From NCBI RefSeq assembly GCF_024139115.2, contig NC_085140.1, positions 437,123,260 to 437,187,259 on the forward strand: DNA of 64,000 bases, in the 5' to 3' direction. Origin of the DNA: Armigeres subalbatus. Lineage: Eukaryota > Arthropoda > Insecta > Diptera > Culicidae. A program made the position numbers and the translations under genes. The notes below the pieces were generated by a model, which had not been told where the DNA came from, did not search any database, and was given only the letters and a program-made list of their open reading frames with translations. Below, piece by piece: positions 54,391-64,000 of this stretch (the first letter of the stretch is position 1; each line of letters begins with the position of its first letter).

Positions 54391-54744
54391 ATCCTTTATT
54401 CGTCACCTAGGTCGTTGCCGATTGTATCGAGTCGTATTATCTTCTATGTCGTTCGTAATAGTTGTTTTTAAAGGCGGCTTATTGGGCCTGCGCAAACCTC
54501 CTGTCTCGTCGGAGGGCCGTCGTGTCAGGGCTGTTTAGCGTCCCACCTAACACCAGGACTTGGGCTTGTGCGCTTTGAGCGGCACACGGTCGCTTTGGCG
54601 GAGCCTACTTGCGGATACTTGCAGCTTGTTATAGAGGTTTAACAGGGCCCACTGTCAAACCCCACCACATCCTAGGCAGGCGCCACAACTCGCAGATGGC
54701 CTGGGGAGGGATCGTCAAGCCCTTGGACATAGTCCCTGCTGCCC

Positions 54745-55254
54745 GCAATTTCAATTCTTGTCAAAGCTAGTAAAAATTTCATATGAACCACTCCGAAGCA
54801 TTTCTAACACGGACATCAAAATGCTGTAAGTTAGGGGCCTTCGGATCCTCCGCAAGATTTTGTTTGTATATAAAAGAAGCTGGGCCTGCTGTGTGCAAGT
54901 CATTTTCGGTTTGTGACAGCAGCACGGGTCTGCGAATATGAATAGAAGAATCTACTTGTTGGTCATTCTATGATTGATGTTGGTCGGATGCAGTGGTTTG
55001 GGTTGCGATCGTCCATCGCATCGCTCGGAATTCCCGGCTAGAGGTCGATGATGGTTAATACTATCATCAATAAGATATCTATAAAAGTCCTACATTTGCT
55101 TGAGTAAATAAAGGCTTAATAATTAGAAACAACGCAATTCTGATTATGTATTTAATTATTAAGTTTTGAATAAACAAATTGCTGATGATTCTACACAACA
55201 AGGAAGTTGTCGTTTCCAATATCATAATCAAACATAATCAACATACATAAGTTC
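54745..55254. other. Intergenic or intron sequence, nothing recognised
   Basis: No coding or repeat structure identified. Confidence 0.4.
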
Positions 55255-55256
55255 TA

Positions 55257-55395
55257 GACCAACATTTAAAAATGGCGTAACAGCCAAAATTTATTCCTTC
55301 TGATTCTTTGTCCACATACATATATAGCTTTATATGTAGACCGAAAAATCAGAAGGAATCAATTTTGGCTGTTACGCCCATTTCAAATGTTGGTC
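55257..55395. mobile_element. 139-bp TA-flanked palindromic MITE
   Basis: Ends GACCAACATTTAAAAATGGC and the inverse of GACCAACATTTGAAATGGGC. The arms continue through AATCAGAAGGAAT / ATTCCTTCTGATT, leaving a loop of only about 30 bp. TA stands at 55255-55256 and 55396-55397. Confidence 0.92.
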
Positions 55396-55598
55396 TATAA
55401 TTCAAAAGTTATATGTAAATACGTTACGTTTATACAAATGATACGTCTCGCGGCTATGTTTCGAATACAGTACTGACCTGATTTTATCTACCCCCGATTT
55501 TATCACGTTTTCGACCAAATTTTATCACGTTTTCGACCCGATTTTGTCGCCCGACAATTTGAAAATTTTAGTCGTTCTTTCTATTTTCGTAAATAATA

Positions 55599-56768
55599 GG
55601 GGAAAAGGTGGTAAAATGAACATGTTAAGGACCTACGTTGATTTCAATCATAAAACGAGAATAACTTGCTAGTTTTATCACTTAGACCAACAATTTAACT
55701 CATATTCTTATAGCACTGAACATTGTTTTCGCTAATAAACATGGTTTTACATAGTTTTTCTTCGAAATAAAAAACATCGGAATTTCGTATGTACAAAAAT
55801 AGTGCGGGTAAAATGAACACTTCCTGGTGGTAAAATGAACATCGATTCTAAAACCCTTTTGTAATATTTAATTTTCATTTTTGCAACTCCAGCACCGTAA
55901 ATATAACCAATTAAGCACAGACAAACAGACATAACACATTGAACATTCACTCATCAAATTCATCGTCGTTAAAACACTAACGACATCTGTTGATTTCAGT
56001 TAGTTGGGCAAATCACGAACCAGATGGCGGTAGTGAGCAAACGTCAAACTTGAGCAAATCCGATGTGCGCGCCACGAGTGATCGATTGGCCAACTAATGA
56101 TTTTTTTGAATCGACCAGTAAATCAGTGAACGATGTAAATTTGGCGAGTGTTATGTCTGTTTGTCTGTGAATTAAGATTACGAGAGCCTTTTGAAAAATC
56201 TGGTATATCTTTTGAAAAGCTCTTAATTATCAAAATAATAAAAAGAAGAAAAAAAGTTTTGGAATATTAGTTATTTCGAAATTAAATTAAGATATTCAAA
56301 GTTTTATCATGATTATTTGATATGGTTTGTTTCTTGAACTTCCGCTTCAAAATTGCACAACTTTTATCTTAAAGTTTGTAAGTTTGATACAAGTGTTCAT
56401 TTTACCTGCATACATGCCATGTGATAAATAGCTCTTCTTATAACGATGCAAACCAAAAAAATTACTATTCACCCCTGCAACATCTTTATGAAGGTTGTCC
56501 TATTTGCCGCTGTAGTTTGAACTAATTTTATGATGAATTTATTAAGAACTAAAGCTTACGGAAAAATGGTTGAAAATTACATCAGAGCCAATTTTCACGG
56601 CTTCGTTTGATATTTCGGATAGTAATAGCTGTTCGCTCGGTCTCAAAACCAAAATATTAGCTTAGGTACCTTATGTTATTTAGAAAAAAACTTGTGCATG
56701 GTTAACATACGCCTTATTAGTGTTTTAATCTAAATATAGCCAACTGTTCATTTTACCAGCTTTTCCCC
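55599..56768. mobile_element. 1.17-kb TA-flanked TIR element (GGTAAAATGAACA words)
   Basis: TA at 55597-55598 and 56769-56770. Ends are GGGGAAAAGGTGGTAAAATG and the inverse of GGGGAAAAGCTGGTAAAATG. GTAAAATGAACA recurs at 55609, 55807 and 55830, and its inverse near 56400 and 56745. No transposase was recognised. Confidence 0.9.
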
Positions 56769-57009
56769 TACCACAAACAACGTTGATTTCCATGAAATAA
56801 CTTTCACCGCCTGTTGTTTATTACACAGGGGAACAAAATTCAAACTTTTGCGGGTCCTCAGAACCAATTGATGTGTCTTCAGTAGATTTTGGCTCGCTGA
56901 ATCCGAATCTGTTCTCAGATATGCTCTAACACGTCCAAATTTTGAGATATAGCTAGATTAATACCGCTAATTTGAAGAAATTGGCATTTTTCGAAGGACT
57001 TTCATGAAG

Positions 57010-57635
57010 CTTGAGCTTGAGCTTGAGCTTGATTGACTGCTCGTAGTTGCTACTCCATTATGACCAGATCAGCTGTTCTTGCACAGGGAACCAACAGATG
57101 TTTGCTTGGGACTAGCACACATCTTCAATGTACAAGTACTGGTGATCTCATTTGTTAGGTCATACTGGCGCCTGCCACGTCAGAATGCAAGTCAATGTAG
57201 GGAAGGAGGAGGAAATGATGATGCAATCACTCGCCCACTGCAAGCCGAATATACCTCTGCACTTGCCACGAGTTCATGCGGAATTTGTTGGAATTTATGG
57301 GTTAGGTTGGAGAGGCAGAGGTCCGTCTTGGTTAACGAGCTGCCAATGTGACAGATAGGAGAAGGTAATTGATGGAATTTCTAATTGGATGTAGGAAACG
57401 AGCTATTTAAGTTTATTTCCGATTCTAGCAGATTACTGTTAGAATACTCAAGTTGAAGGTATAGGAATAGTAATGGAAACGGTATGGAAGTCCATTTCCA
57501 GTTCTAGCGATTGTTAGAACATGAGAAATAAAGAGAAAGATACAAAGTAGGAGAATGGAACGGACCTGGGATTTAACCCACGACCTCCTGCGTATGAGGC
57601 AGAAGCAGTAGCCATATGTCTACCAAGCCCGCTTC
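57010..57635 (-). mobile_element. 626-bp tRNA-headed retroposon (SINE-like), reverse orientation
   Basis: A 26-bp direct repeat flanks it (56984-57009 and 57636-57661, both starting GCATTTTTCGAAGG). On the minus strand it begins with a tRNA-like head: A-box-like CTTGGTAGACATATGGC and B-box GTGGGTTAAATCCCAGG. It ends in an (AGCTCA)n tail, seen here as GAGCTTGAGCTTGAGCTTGA. It is long for a SINE. The open frames in it are not conserved genes. Confidence 0.87.
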
Positions 57636-57661
57636 GCATTTTTCGAAGGACTTTCATGAAG

Positions 57662-59289
57662 TATATAAACATAATATTAAGTCAATCAATATCCGAAACG
57701 AGATTTGCACGTTACAATTGTTTTCCATTCGGTTTTCCTTGAATTTCAGTTCAGTTCAGTTCAGTGAATTTAATTTAAAAATATTCCATGCAAGTCCGTT
57801 TCAAAAACTTGCATGCAAACGCCTCACCCCCAGTTCGAAGCCACCAAAAATTCAACAACATGCGGCCAGAGGAACTGGGATATGAAAATGTTGAATGAAG
57901 TATATCTCTAGTAAGTTTGTAGATATATGTTTTACGCTACTTTTAATAAAATATCTTTTTTTTTTCATTTCATGCTCAACATTTCTCCTCCTCCTAAAAT
58001 GTTGTTCTGCTCGATTTCTGGTTGTTTTTTTTATCGACCAACTTCCAAGAACCAAACGTAATCTGTTATCTGTTGCAATTGTGTTGTGCTAGAATATAGT
58101 GCGAACATGATGATCCAGAAAGTTCCTTTCTTTTTATCAACAAGTAAACAGATCGGATTGCAATTTGAACAAATTCAAATCCTCTACTGGATCCCCTACG
58201 AGAGCATTCAAGCCACATTGACTAATAAAATACATTCCAGCACTCGGAAAATAAATTGAAACTTGAACATTCCGTAACTTCATCATAAATTTATGCCGTT
58301 GTTTTAGAGAAATATCAGAGTGCAGAATTGGCGGATCATTGAACCATATGCTCTGGTAACTGTAACATGTTGAACAGAACACAAGTGGAGCGGAGCCCAA
58401 GTTTTTTTTCTGGCGCATAACTTTGCGTCTTAGCACATAACAAAGCTTGATAAAACTAGTGAACTTTTTCCATTTTCAATAAGCTGATCATAGTATAAAG
58501 AAATTGCATTGGGATTATTGCAACATCCACGCAGCATTTTCAACGCGAATCAAATAAAAAGTCCCCCACGCACGAGTAGGCTGTTGACGTTTTCCGGTTT
58601 CGGTTGCGTAGCCGTCAACGTCGCTTCAGCTTGTATGCAATCATACACCAGAACGATCGAATGCAACTTATCGATTCGTTGATTGATTTTGCTAATTGAT
58701 AGTTTTCCGCCCAAATTTCTATCATAGGAATATTGGAATAATCATAAATAGCAGAAATAATTAAAATGTATAGAATTGCGTACAGTTCTCCTACTTGCTT
58801 TATTCGAATGAACATAATAAAGGAGCTTCAATTGACAGTAAATACACCATATCACTCTGAGCAATTATTGAAAATTTATCGCGCCAGAGGAAATACAATA
58901 TCATATTTACATTCAATAGAACTAACTTCAATGAAAACATATTATTTTTGCTTGGACAAACTATTAGGTATATTGAATTCTTTTTACTTTCCTCTCAAAA
59001 ACGTTTACAGAATATAACCAGGCTTGTATACAAGTCTTCGAGGTGGCTTGCATAAAACATATTTTTAAATGACTTTTACTTACTAAAATTGTAGATAAAT
59101 CACTCTCTTTATGTTTAACCTGTTCAAAATGCACCACATTGCGAAAGATAAGATGTTTGTGATCCATTTTGGACCTTGATTGACTAGTAATTCTTTTTAT
59201 AGGGTTAACGATGGCTATTCCAAAATGCTCAAAATCATTGATTTTACGACATTTATTGAGGTATATCTCAAAATCTCGACGTGTTAGAG
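57662..59289. other. Non-repetitive-looking stretch with one unexplained frame
   Basis: A 99-codon minus-strand frame at 58137-58436 has a varied, protein-like composition (L-V-F-C-S-T-C-Y-S-Y-Q-S-I-W-F-N-D, K-F-M-M-K-L-R-N-V-Q-V-S-I-Y-F-P-S-A-G-M-Y-F-I-S-Q). I do not recognise it. It could be an exon, a transposon remnant or chance. The rest shows no feature. Confidence 0.25.
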
Positions 59290-59299
59290 CAAATCTGAA

Positions 59300-59420
59300 G
59301 TAGACCTGTGCGCCGCCGCGCCACGCCGCCGCTGCCGGTGGTTTTACTCGCGCCGCCGCCGTCGACGATTTTGGGTCGGCGCGCCGCCGATCATAATTTT
59401 GCCACGCCGATGACTAATCG
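59300..59420. repeat. GC-rich CGCCGCC patch
   Basis: Words CGCCGCCGCGCCACGCCGCC and GGCGCGCCGCCGATC stand out in otherwise AT-rich DNA. The composition change is abrupt on both sides. Confidence 0.75.
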
Positions 59421-59445
59421 CAATAAAAAAAATCAATTAACTTAA

Positions 59446-59570
59446 GTCGAGTCAAGCCAAGCACGAGACACTGAAAACGGCCTAATAATTGAAGTCGAAA
59501 TACGTATCTATGGAGACATACAGCATGGTGGAGCTAATTGGAATAGTACTAAACTAGTTTTATGACAGTT
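59446..59570. mobile_element. Half copy of the palindrome foldback family
   Basis: AAGTCGAGTCAAG, CACGAGACACTG, GTCGAAATACGTATCT and GTACTAAACTAG match the right arm of the element at 34057-34324 in order. The left arm is missing. Confidence 0.8.
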
Positions 59571-59657
59571 CATAAATGTTGTTAAGGTGGATTTCGTCAA
59601 AATTCACTTTCAAATCTACCTCAAGTGATGGTGTCTCTAAGTCGGTGTGGTGACATA

Positions 59658-60187
59658 GGGTTAAATGCCCAATAGTGGACCCCTAGTAGCGGAATTTTAT
59701 GCTTCCTATAATAAGGAGTAGAAATTTTCAAGATATTAATTCTGCTTGTTATCTGATACCAAGTTCTGCATCTCCTCTTCACGATACACACTTAAAATAC
59801 TCAAATACACAACGTTATTTGTTGAAATTAACATTTTAAAGTCTGACTGAATTCACCCTACAGTAGATTCCCTTGGGGTCCATGATAGGAAATTGCTTCA
59901 CAATAGTCGACACTTCATTTGATTTTCATGTTTCGTTTCGGGGCGTTCTTCTTCCCTATTATGGATGGACCCCCCAAAATATTCCTATAATAGACACTCT
60001 TGTGTTTAACTTTTATAGAATTGTGAAAAATCATCAAATTTTACTTTCCATAGCATTTCGAATGCAACCTTATCAAATCATAGGACTGTATGGCATGTTC
60101 TCCCGATGGAACTGCATAGCAAAATGTTTACATTGTGCTGTAAAAATGTAAAACTGGCTGGAGGGTCCACTATTGGGTACTTTACCC
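59658..60187. mobile_element. 530-bp TA-flanked TIR element (CCAATAGTGGACCC words)
   Basis: TA at 59656-59657 and 60188-60189. Ends are GGGTTAAATGCCCAATAGTG and the inverse of GGGTAAAGTACCCAATAGTG. GGACCC words recur just inside both ends. Confidence 0.9.
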
Positions 60188-60627
60188 TACATTGTCTTGG
60201 TTAATTAATAGGTTGGTTGATTAATTTGAGAGTTTGAATGAGGTTTTATCTAGTATAATAATACATAAATTGTTAAACTGATCTTTGGAATGCGTTAAGC
60301 CAAGGCCTCATTCAGTCGGGTACCAAAATTTGTAGGTGACTCGCAAAATGGGATTGTTGTGGTTAGATTTGTGATACTAGGACAGTTATAAGACAAACTG
60401 GTTTAGCAACATAATTAAATCCCAACTGTGAATGCTTTACCGATTTTATTGTTCCAACTGCCGAGTAATTAATTTTTATTTTAAAATAAATTTCTGAATA
60501 TGACGAAACCACTTGCTGAGCATCAGCAAATCAAATGTTGCTGAGCAAATATTACGAGCTTCAGTTAAAAACGCTTCTTATTTTCTTATTCACAGCCATT
60601 GTGACCCAGAACTGGGACGTTGTCACC

Positions 60628-60745
60628 TCGCCCGAGCAGCACACATGTTACACATAGATCACAGTAACTTATATATGACCAGATCCAGTCACAATTAAGT
60701 TGCTGCAACCAAAATCGCTTGACTTGTGCTGCTTGGGCGCTGCAT
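60628..60745. mobile_element. Short MITE (GCCCGAGCAGCACA ends)
   Basis: CGCCCGAGCAGCACA at about 60629 is inverted as TGTGCTGCTTGGGCG at about 60727. The inner GTAACTTATATATG / AATTAAGTTGC part is partly palindromic. The TSD was not resolved. Confidence 0.6.
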
Positions 60746-60979
60746 AGTATTTAGTCAAATTATTTAGTTAAAACTTCAGGTATTTTCAAACATTACGAAA
60801 ATTTAATTTTATTGTATTGTCTGTAAATTATTTAATACAGTATTGTAAAAGCCTTAATGTAAAATTTCTGGAATTTCTGAGAGTATTCAATGAAGTGTCG
60901 TTTAAGCATTAATTTATGGATTCCTTCGAAAAATACTCCAGATATTAGTTTGGAAATAAATTAAATAAATAAATAAATT

Positions 60980-62900
60980 AGGGTATTCCTTCGGAGATTC
61001 CTTACAAAATTTCTCCGAAAATTCCTTAAGAATTTTCATTACAGATTTCTTCAGAAAATCCTTTACGATTTTTTTTCGGAAATTGCTTAAGGAATGCTTT
61101 CAGATTTAGTTCCACGAATTCTTACAATCTCCTTCGGAGACTCCTTGAGGAATTTTCTTTAGCAATTCCTGCGGAAATTTCTTAAGTAATTCCTTAAAGA
61201 ATTCCATTCATTAAAGATGTCTTTTTTTTTAGAATTTCTTCGGAAATTTTCCTTTTGAAATTGTTTCGGCAATTTTTTTATGAAGCGCTGGAGAGAATTC
61301 TTCTGGATATCCATAAGGAATTCATTCCAAATTTGCTTAAGGATTTTTTTCAGAACTTCTTCCAGCAATTCCTTTAAAACATTCTCCGAAATACTTTCGG
61401 AACTTCCTGCAGGAATTTCTTTGAAAATGCCTTCATATTTCCGAAAGTCTTTTAGTGTTTGTTGTTTATTTTTTATTTTTTTTTTCGAAAGTTCAATAAG
61501 TAACTACATCGCAAACAACTTTATTTTCAATAAATTTCAAAGGATTTCCTGGAAGATCTATCGAAAAAAAAAATCTGGAGAAATCTCCGAAGGAAATCTC
61601 GGAAATATCCGATGGAATTCCGAGCTGTATTTTTTGATTATTTAAGAAATGAAATTCTGGAGGAGTTCCCAAATAAAATTTGGGAGGCGATTTTGAAGAA
61701 ATTTGTGTTGTGTTTAGGAATTTCCAAATCAATTTTTGAAGGCATTCCCAAAAGAGAACCTGAATGGATTTTCAAAAATAATTCCTAAAGGAACTTCTAA
61801 AGTGTTTTTGCAGGTAAAATACTTCCCTAAAGAATTTCCAGAGGAATCCATAAAGGTATTTTTGAAGAATTTTATGATAGAATTCCCGGAGGAATTCTCA
61901 AAGTAAATTACGAAGAAATTCCTAATAGAATTTCAGAGAAAATGCCTACTGGTATTTCTGATGTAAGTAATTACAAGGTTTCTTCAAGAATTCATTTGGA
62001 TTTTTTCCCAGTAATCTATTCGCAATTTTCTCCAGAGATTCCTTTGAAGATTCGTTAAGGAATTCCCTAGGAATTTGCCCCAAAAAGTTCTACAAAAACG
62101 AACTCCAGAACGAACTTTTCCGGAAATTCTTTCGTATATTCCTTAAAATTTACCTCAGGAATTACGTCAGAATTTCCTCCACGTATTCCTTTGTTCAAAA
62201 AAACCTTAGGAAATTCATTGAGGTTCGTTTTTTTGGAAATATCGTAGGAAATTGCTTTAGGAATTGCTTCATAAAATCCTTTAGGAATTCTTTCGTAATT
62301 CCCTTAGAAATTCTTCCGGATATACCTTCCGAGAATCATTTGCAAATTCCTTTTGAAACATCGAAAGAAAATATTTTAGAATTCCTCTAAAAATTCCTTC
62401 AGAAATTCATTTACCTTCGGAAATATGTTTAGTCTTTGAAAGTTTGCTTAGGAATTTCTTCGAAATTAATATGGAGGATTATTTTAGGAATTCCTTTGGA
62501 TTTTTTTTTCAGAAGAAAAACGTTGGATTTTTTTTTATAAATTCCTCTATGGGTTCCTTAGCAAGTTCTTTGACAACTTTTCCTTAAATACCCATAGGAA
62601 TTCTTTCAGAACTACCTTAAGTAATTCCTTGGGAATTTATATGGGTAATCCTTTGAAAATTCTTTGGTAACTTTAGGAAGAAGTTCTTGGACCTTTCCCC
62701 TTAGTAATTCCGTCAAAATATTCTCCTTTTCTTTTGATTTTTTTCGGGAATCTCTTAAGAAATTCATCCAAAGAAATTTCTTCGGAAACTGTTTTTGAGA
62801 ACCATTCGGAAATTCTTCTAGGAATTCCCTACAACATTTTTTCGAAATTTACTGAGAAGATTATTTCTGATTTTTCTGCGGGAATTCCTTCGGTTCCCTA
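60980..62900. repeat. AATTCC-rich degenerate repeat tract
   Basis: For almost 2 kb, words such as GGAATTTCTTCGGAAATTCC, AAGGAATTCCTT and TTCCTTCGGAAATT recur every 20-35 bp in both orientations. Degenerate copies continue at 63260-63600 and a short patch lies at 49660-49795. The open frames inside are repeat artefacts. Confidence 0.85.
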
Positions 62901-64000
62901 ATATAAACTATTTTTGAAGTCGGTGCTACCGGGCAAAATTATAAAATACCTATACACATAAGGCCGTTACAAATATTTAAATAACATTTTGTTCTACTGG
63001 TCTCCAGAAGGTCAAGGGGGAGGGGGGGATAATGAAAAATAAGCATTAAAATAAAAAAAATCAAAAAACTCCTCGGATTTGTTATAGAATGTTTTAAAAA
63101 TTCTCAAAATTATCCGAATTTTATTTTGTTGAATTATTCTTTGGCAAAAAAAATCTGACGGGGGGAGAAAAAATAGATTCGGTTTTGTATTTCCTTGGTG
63201 TGATTTGTGGGAAGTCAGTCGTGGGATCAATAGTGAAGTTGGTCAAGTTCGCATGAAGTATTTTTACACTAAGTTCTTTCGAAAATTCCTTCAAAAATTT
63301 TGACAGAAATGTCTTTATGCACTCTTTTCGCTATTCTCTCGGAGAGTACTTTCTGAACCCCTTCGAAGATGTTTTCAGCAATTTTTCCGGAAATTGTTTT
63401 AGGTATTCTTTCGGAAACTATTTCATTCCTTAATAAATTTTCGAATCAAATCCTAAAAGAATATTCTATAGTTTTACCTGTGGATTTACTGAAGGAATTT
63501 CCCAACGAGAACCTTAATGGTTTTTGAAAAAATGCCTATATGAGTTTCCGCAGTTTCCATAGGGTTTTACAAAGGAATTTCTAATGAAACGTCAACGCCC
63601 TTCAAGAACTCCACCAAGAACTTTTTTGTCATATTTTACGAACTTTTGAGGAAAGTATTCAATTTGGTTGGTCATCGTGCCTCAGCCTTACTCAGCCAGA
63701 GCTCATTTTAGTTATGTTGATCATCTATTGAGATTTGTGCATACAAGAACGCAAGGTGGGGAGTAAACTGTCCATTGTACTTGTCATTAGTAGGATTCCA
63801 TCGTGATTGTCCTTCCAAGGGTCACAGCAAGTGAACGAACTGAAAATTCTCTAAATATACTAGATATGCAGTCGCTTAAACATTGCCCAATTGTATATGT
63901 AACTCAAAGAATAGTAGTAACACCGAAGTCTAATTCTAAATACTGCTCAAGGGCTACGAAAAGTGATGCGTTTTTAAACTTTGATTAATCTAAATCAGAG
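62901..64000. other. AT-rich sequence, little recognised
   Basis: Apart from AATTCC-like words at 63260-63600 and a GGGGGAGGGGGGG run at 63015, nothing was identified. Confidence 0.4.

Larger units (their letters stand above)
51437..54744 (-). mobile_element. RTE-clade non-LTR retrotransposon, copy 3 (near full length)
   Basis: It runs from GGGCAGCAGGGAC (54744, minus strand) to a TGATAAATAATAAATAAGG-type tail at about 51437, about 3.3 kb, the usual RTE size. Sequence shared with copy 1 is nearly identical. TSDs were not determined. It lies upstream of the haem-cysteine exon, in the NOS orientation. Confidence 0.9.

Noticed and set aside
61159..61732. Frames of 69-121 codons
   Set aside because: They come from the AATTCC-rich tract; both strands are open in the same texture.

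Overview
The window looks like mosquito nuclear DNA, most likely Aedes. It holds split exons of a dipteran-type nitric oxide synthase (NOS) gene buried in dense, nested transposable elements: RTE, Jockey, CR1/L2-type and RNase H-bearing non-LTR elements, a BEL/Pao retrotransposon, tRNA-derived SINEs and many TA-flanked MITEs. I see no bacterial features, rRNA or CRISPR.

The host gene is on the minus strand. Six exons can be placed with consensus splice sites and compatible phases: 48949-48787, 19813-19722, 5312-5171, 4997-4683, 4351-4170 and 4049-3935 (1,009 nt, about 336 codons). They encode the central part of the NOS haem/oxygenase domain, including the haem-ligand cysteine, the arginine-binding glutamate and the pterin/dimer-interface tryptophans. 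The N-terminal exons and the calmodulin and reductase parts were not found and should lie beyond the window or in unrecognised sequence. Two introns are enormous (about 29.0 kb and 14.4 kb), and most of their recognisable content is mobile DNA.

Region by region (+ coordinates). 1-2410: RTE copy 1 (minus strand), apparently open to the window edge, then a MITE end. 3935-5312: four NOS exons. 5574-6018 and 18639-19016: an (AGAACATA)n microsatellite split by a Jockey/CR1-group element. That element is split by a large TIR transposon (7376-17396, 9-bp target-site duplication, TSD), whose left end is split by an RTE copy (7393-15336), which is split by a CR1/L2-type element and by a MITE. 19722-19813: a NOS exon. 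20100-21406: a TTAA-flanked foldback element. 22320-26230: inverted arrays of about 131-bp repeats. 26640-46118: a 19.5-kb TIR transposon with an exact 9-bp TSD (CATTTTCCA). It contains a Jockey element, itself carrying two TA-flanked insertions, and a second transposon of the same type (35498-45691). That inner copy contains an RNase H-bearing non-LTR element split by a BEL/Pao element with almost identical LTRs. 46128-47610: non-LTR fragments with a MITE and a SINE. 48787-48949: a NOS exon. 51437-54744: RTE copy 3 (minus strand). 55250-64000: further MITEs, a 626-bp SINE-like retroposon with a 26-bp TSD, a GC-rich patch and a long AATTCC-rich tract.

The most unusual result is a family of large DNA transposons (three copies here) with GATTGTA-type ends, terminal blocks full of CCCCAGAAT/CCCCGAAT repeats and 8-9 bp TSDs. 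I see no transposase in any of them. At several nested junctions, removing the insert plus one TSD restores the interrupted reading frame, so the order of insertion can be read directly.
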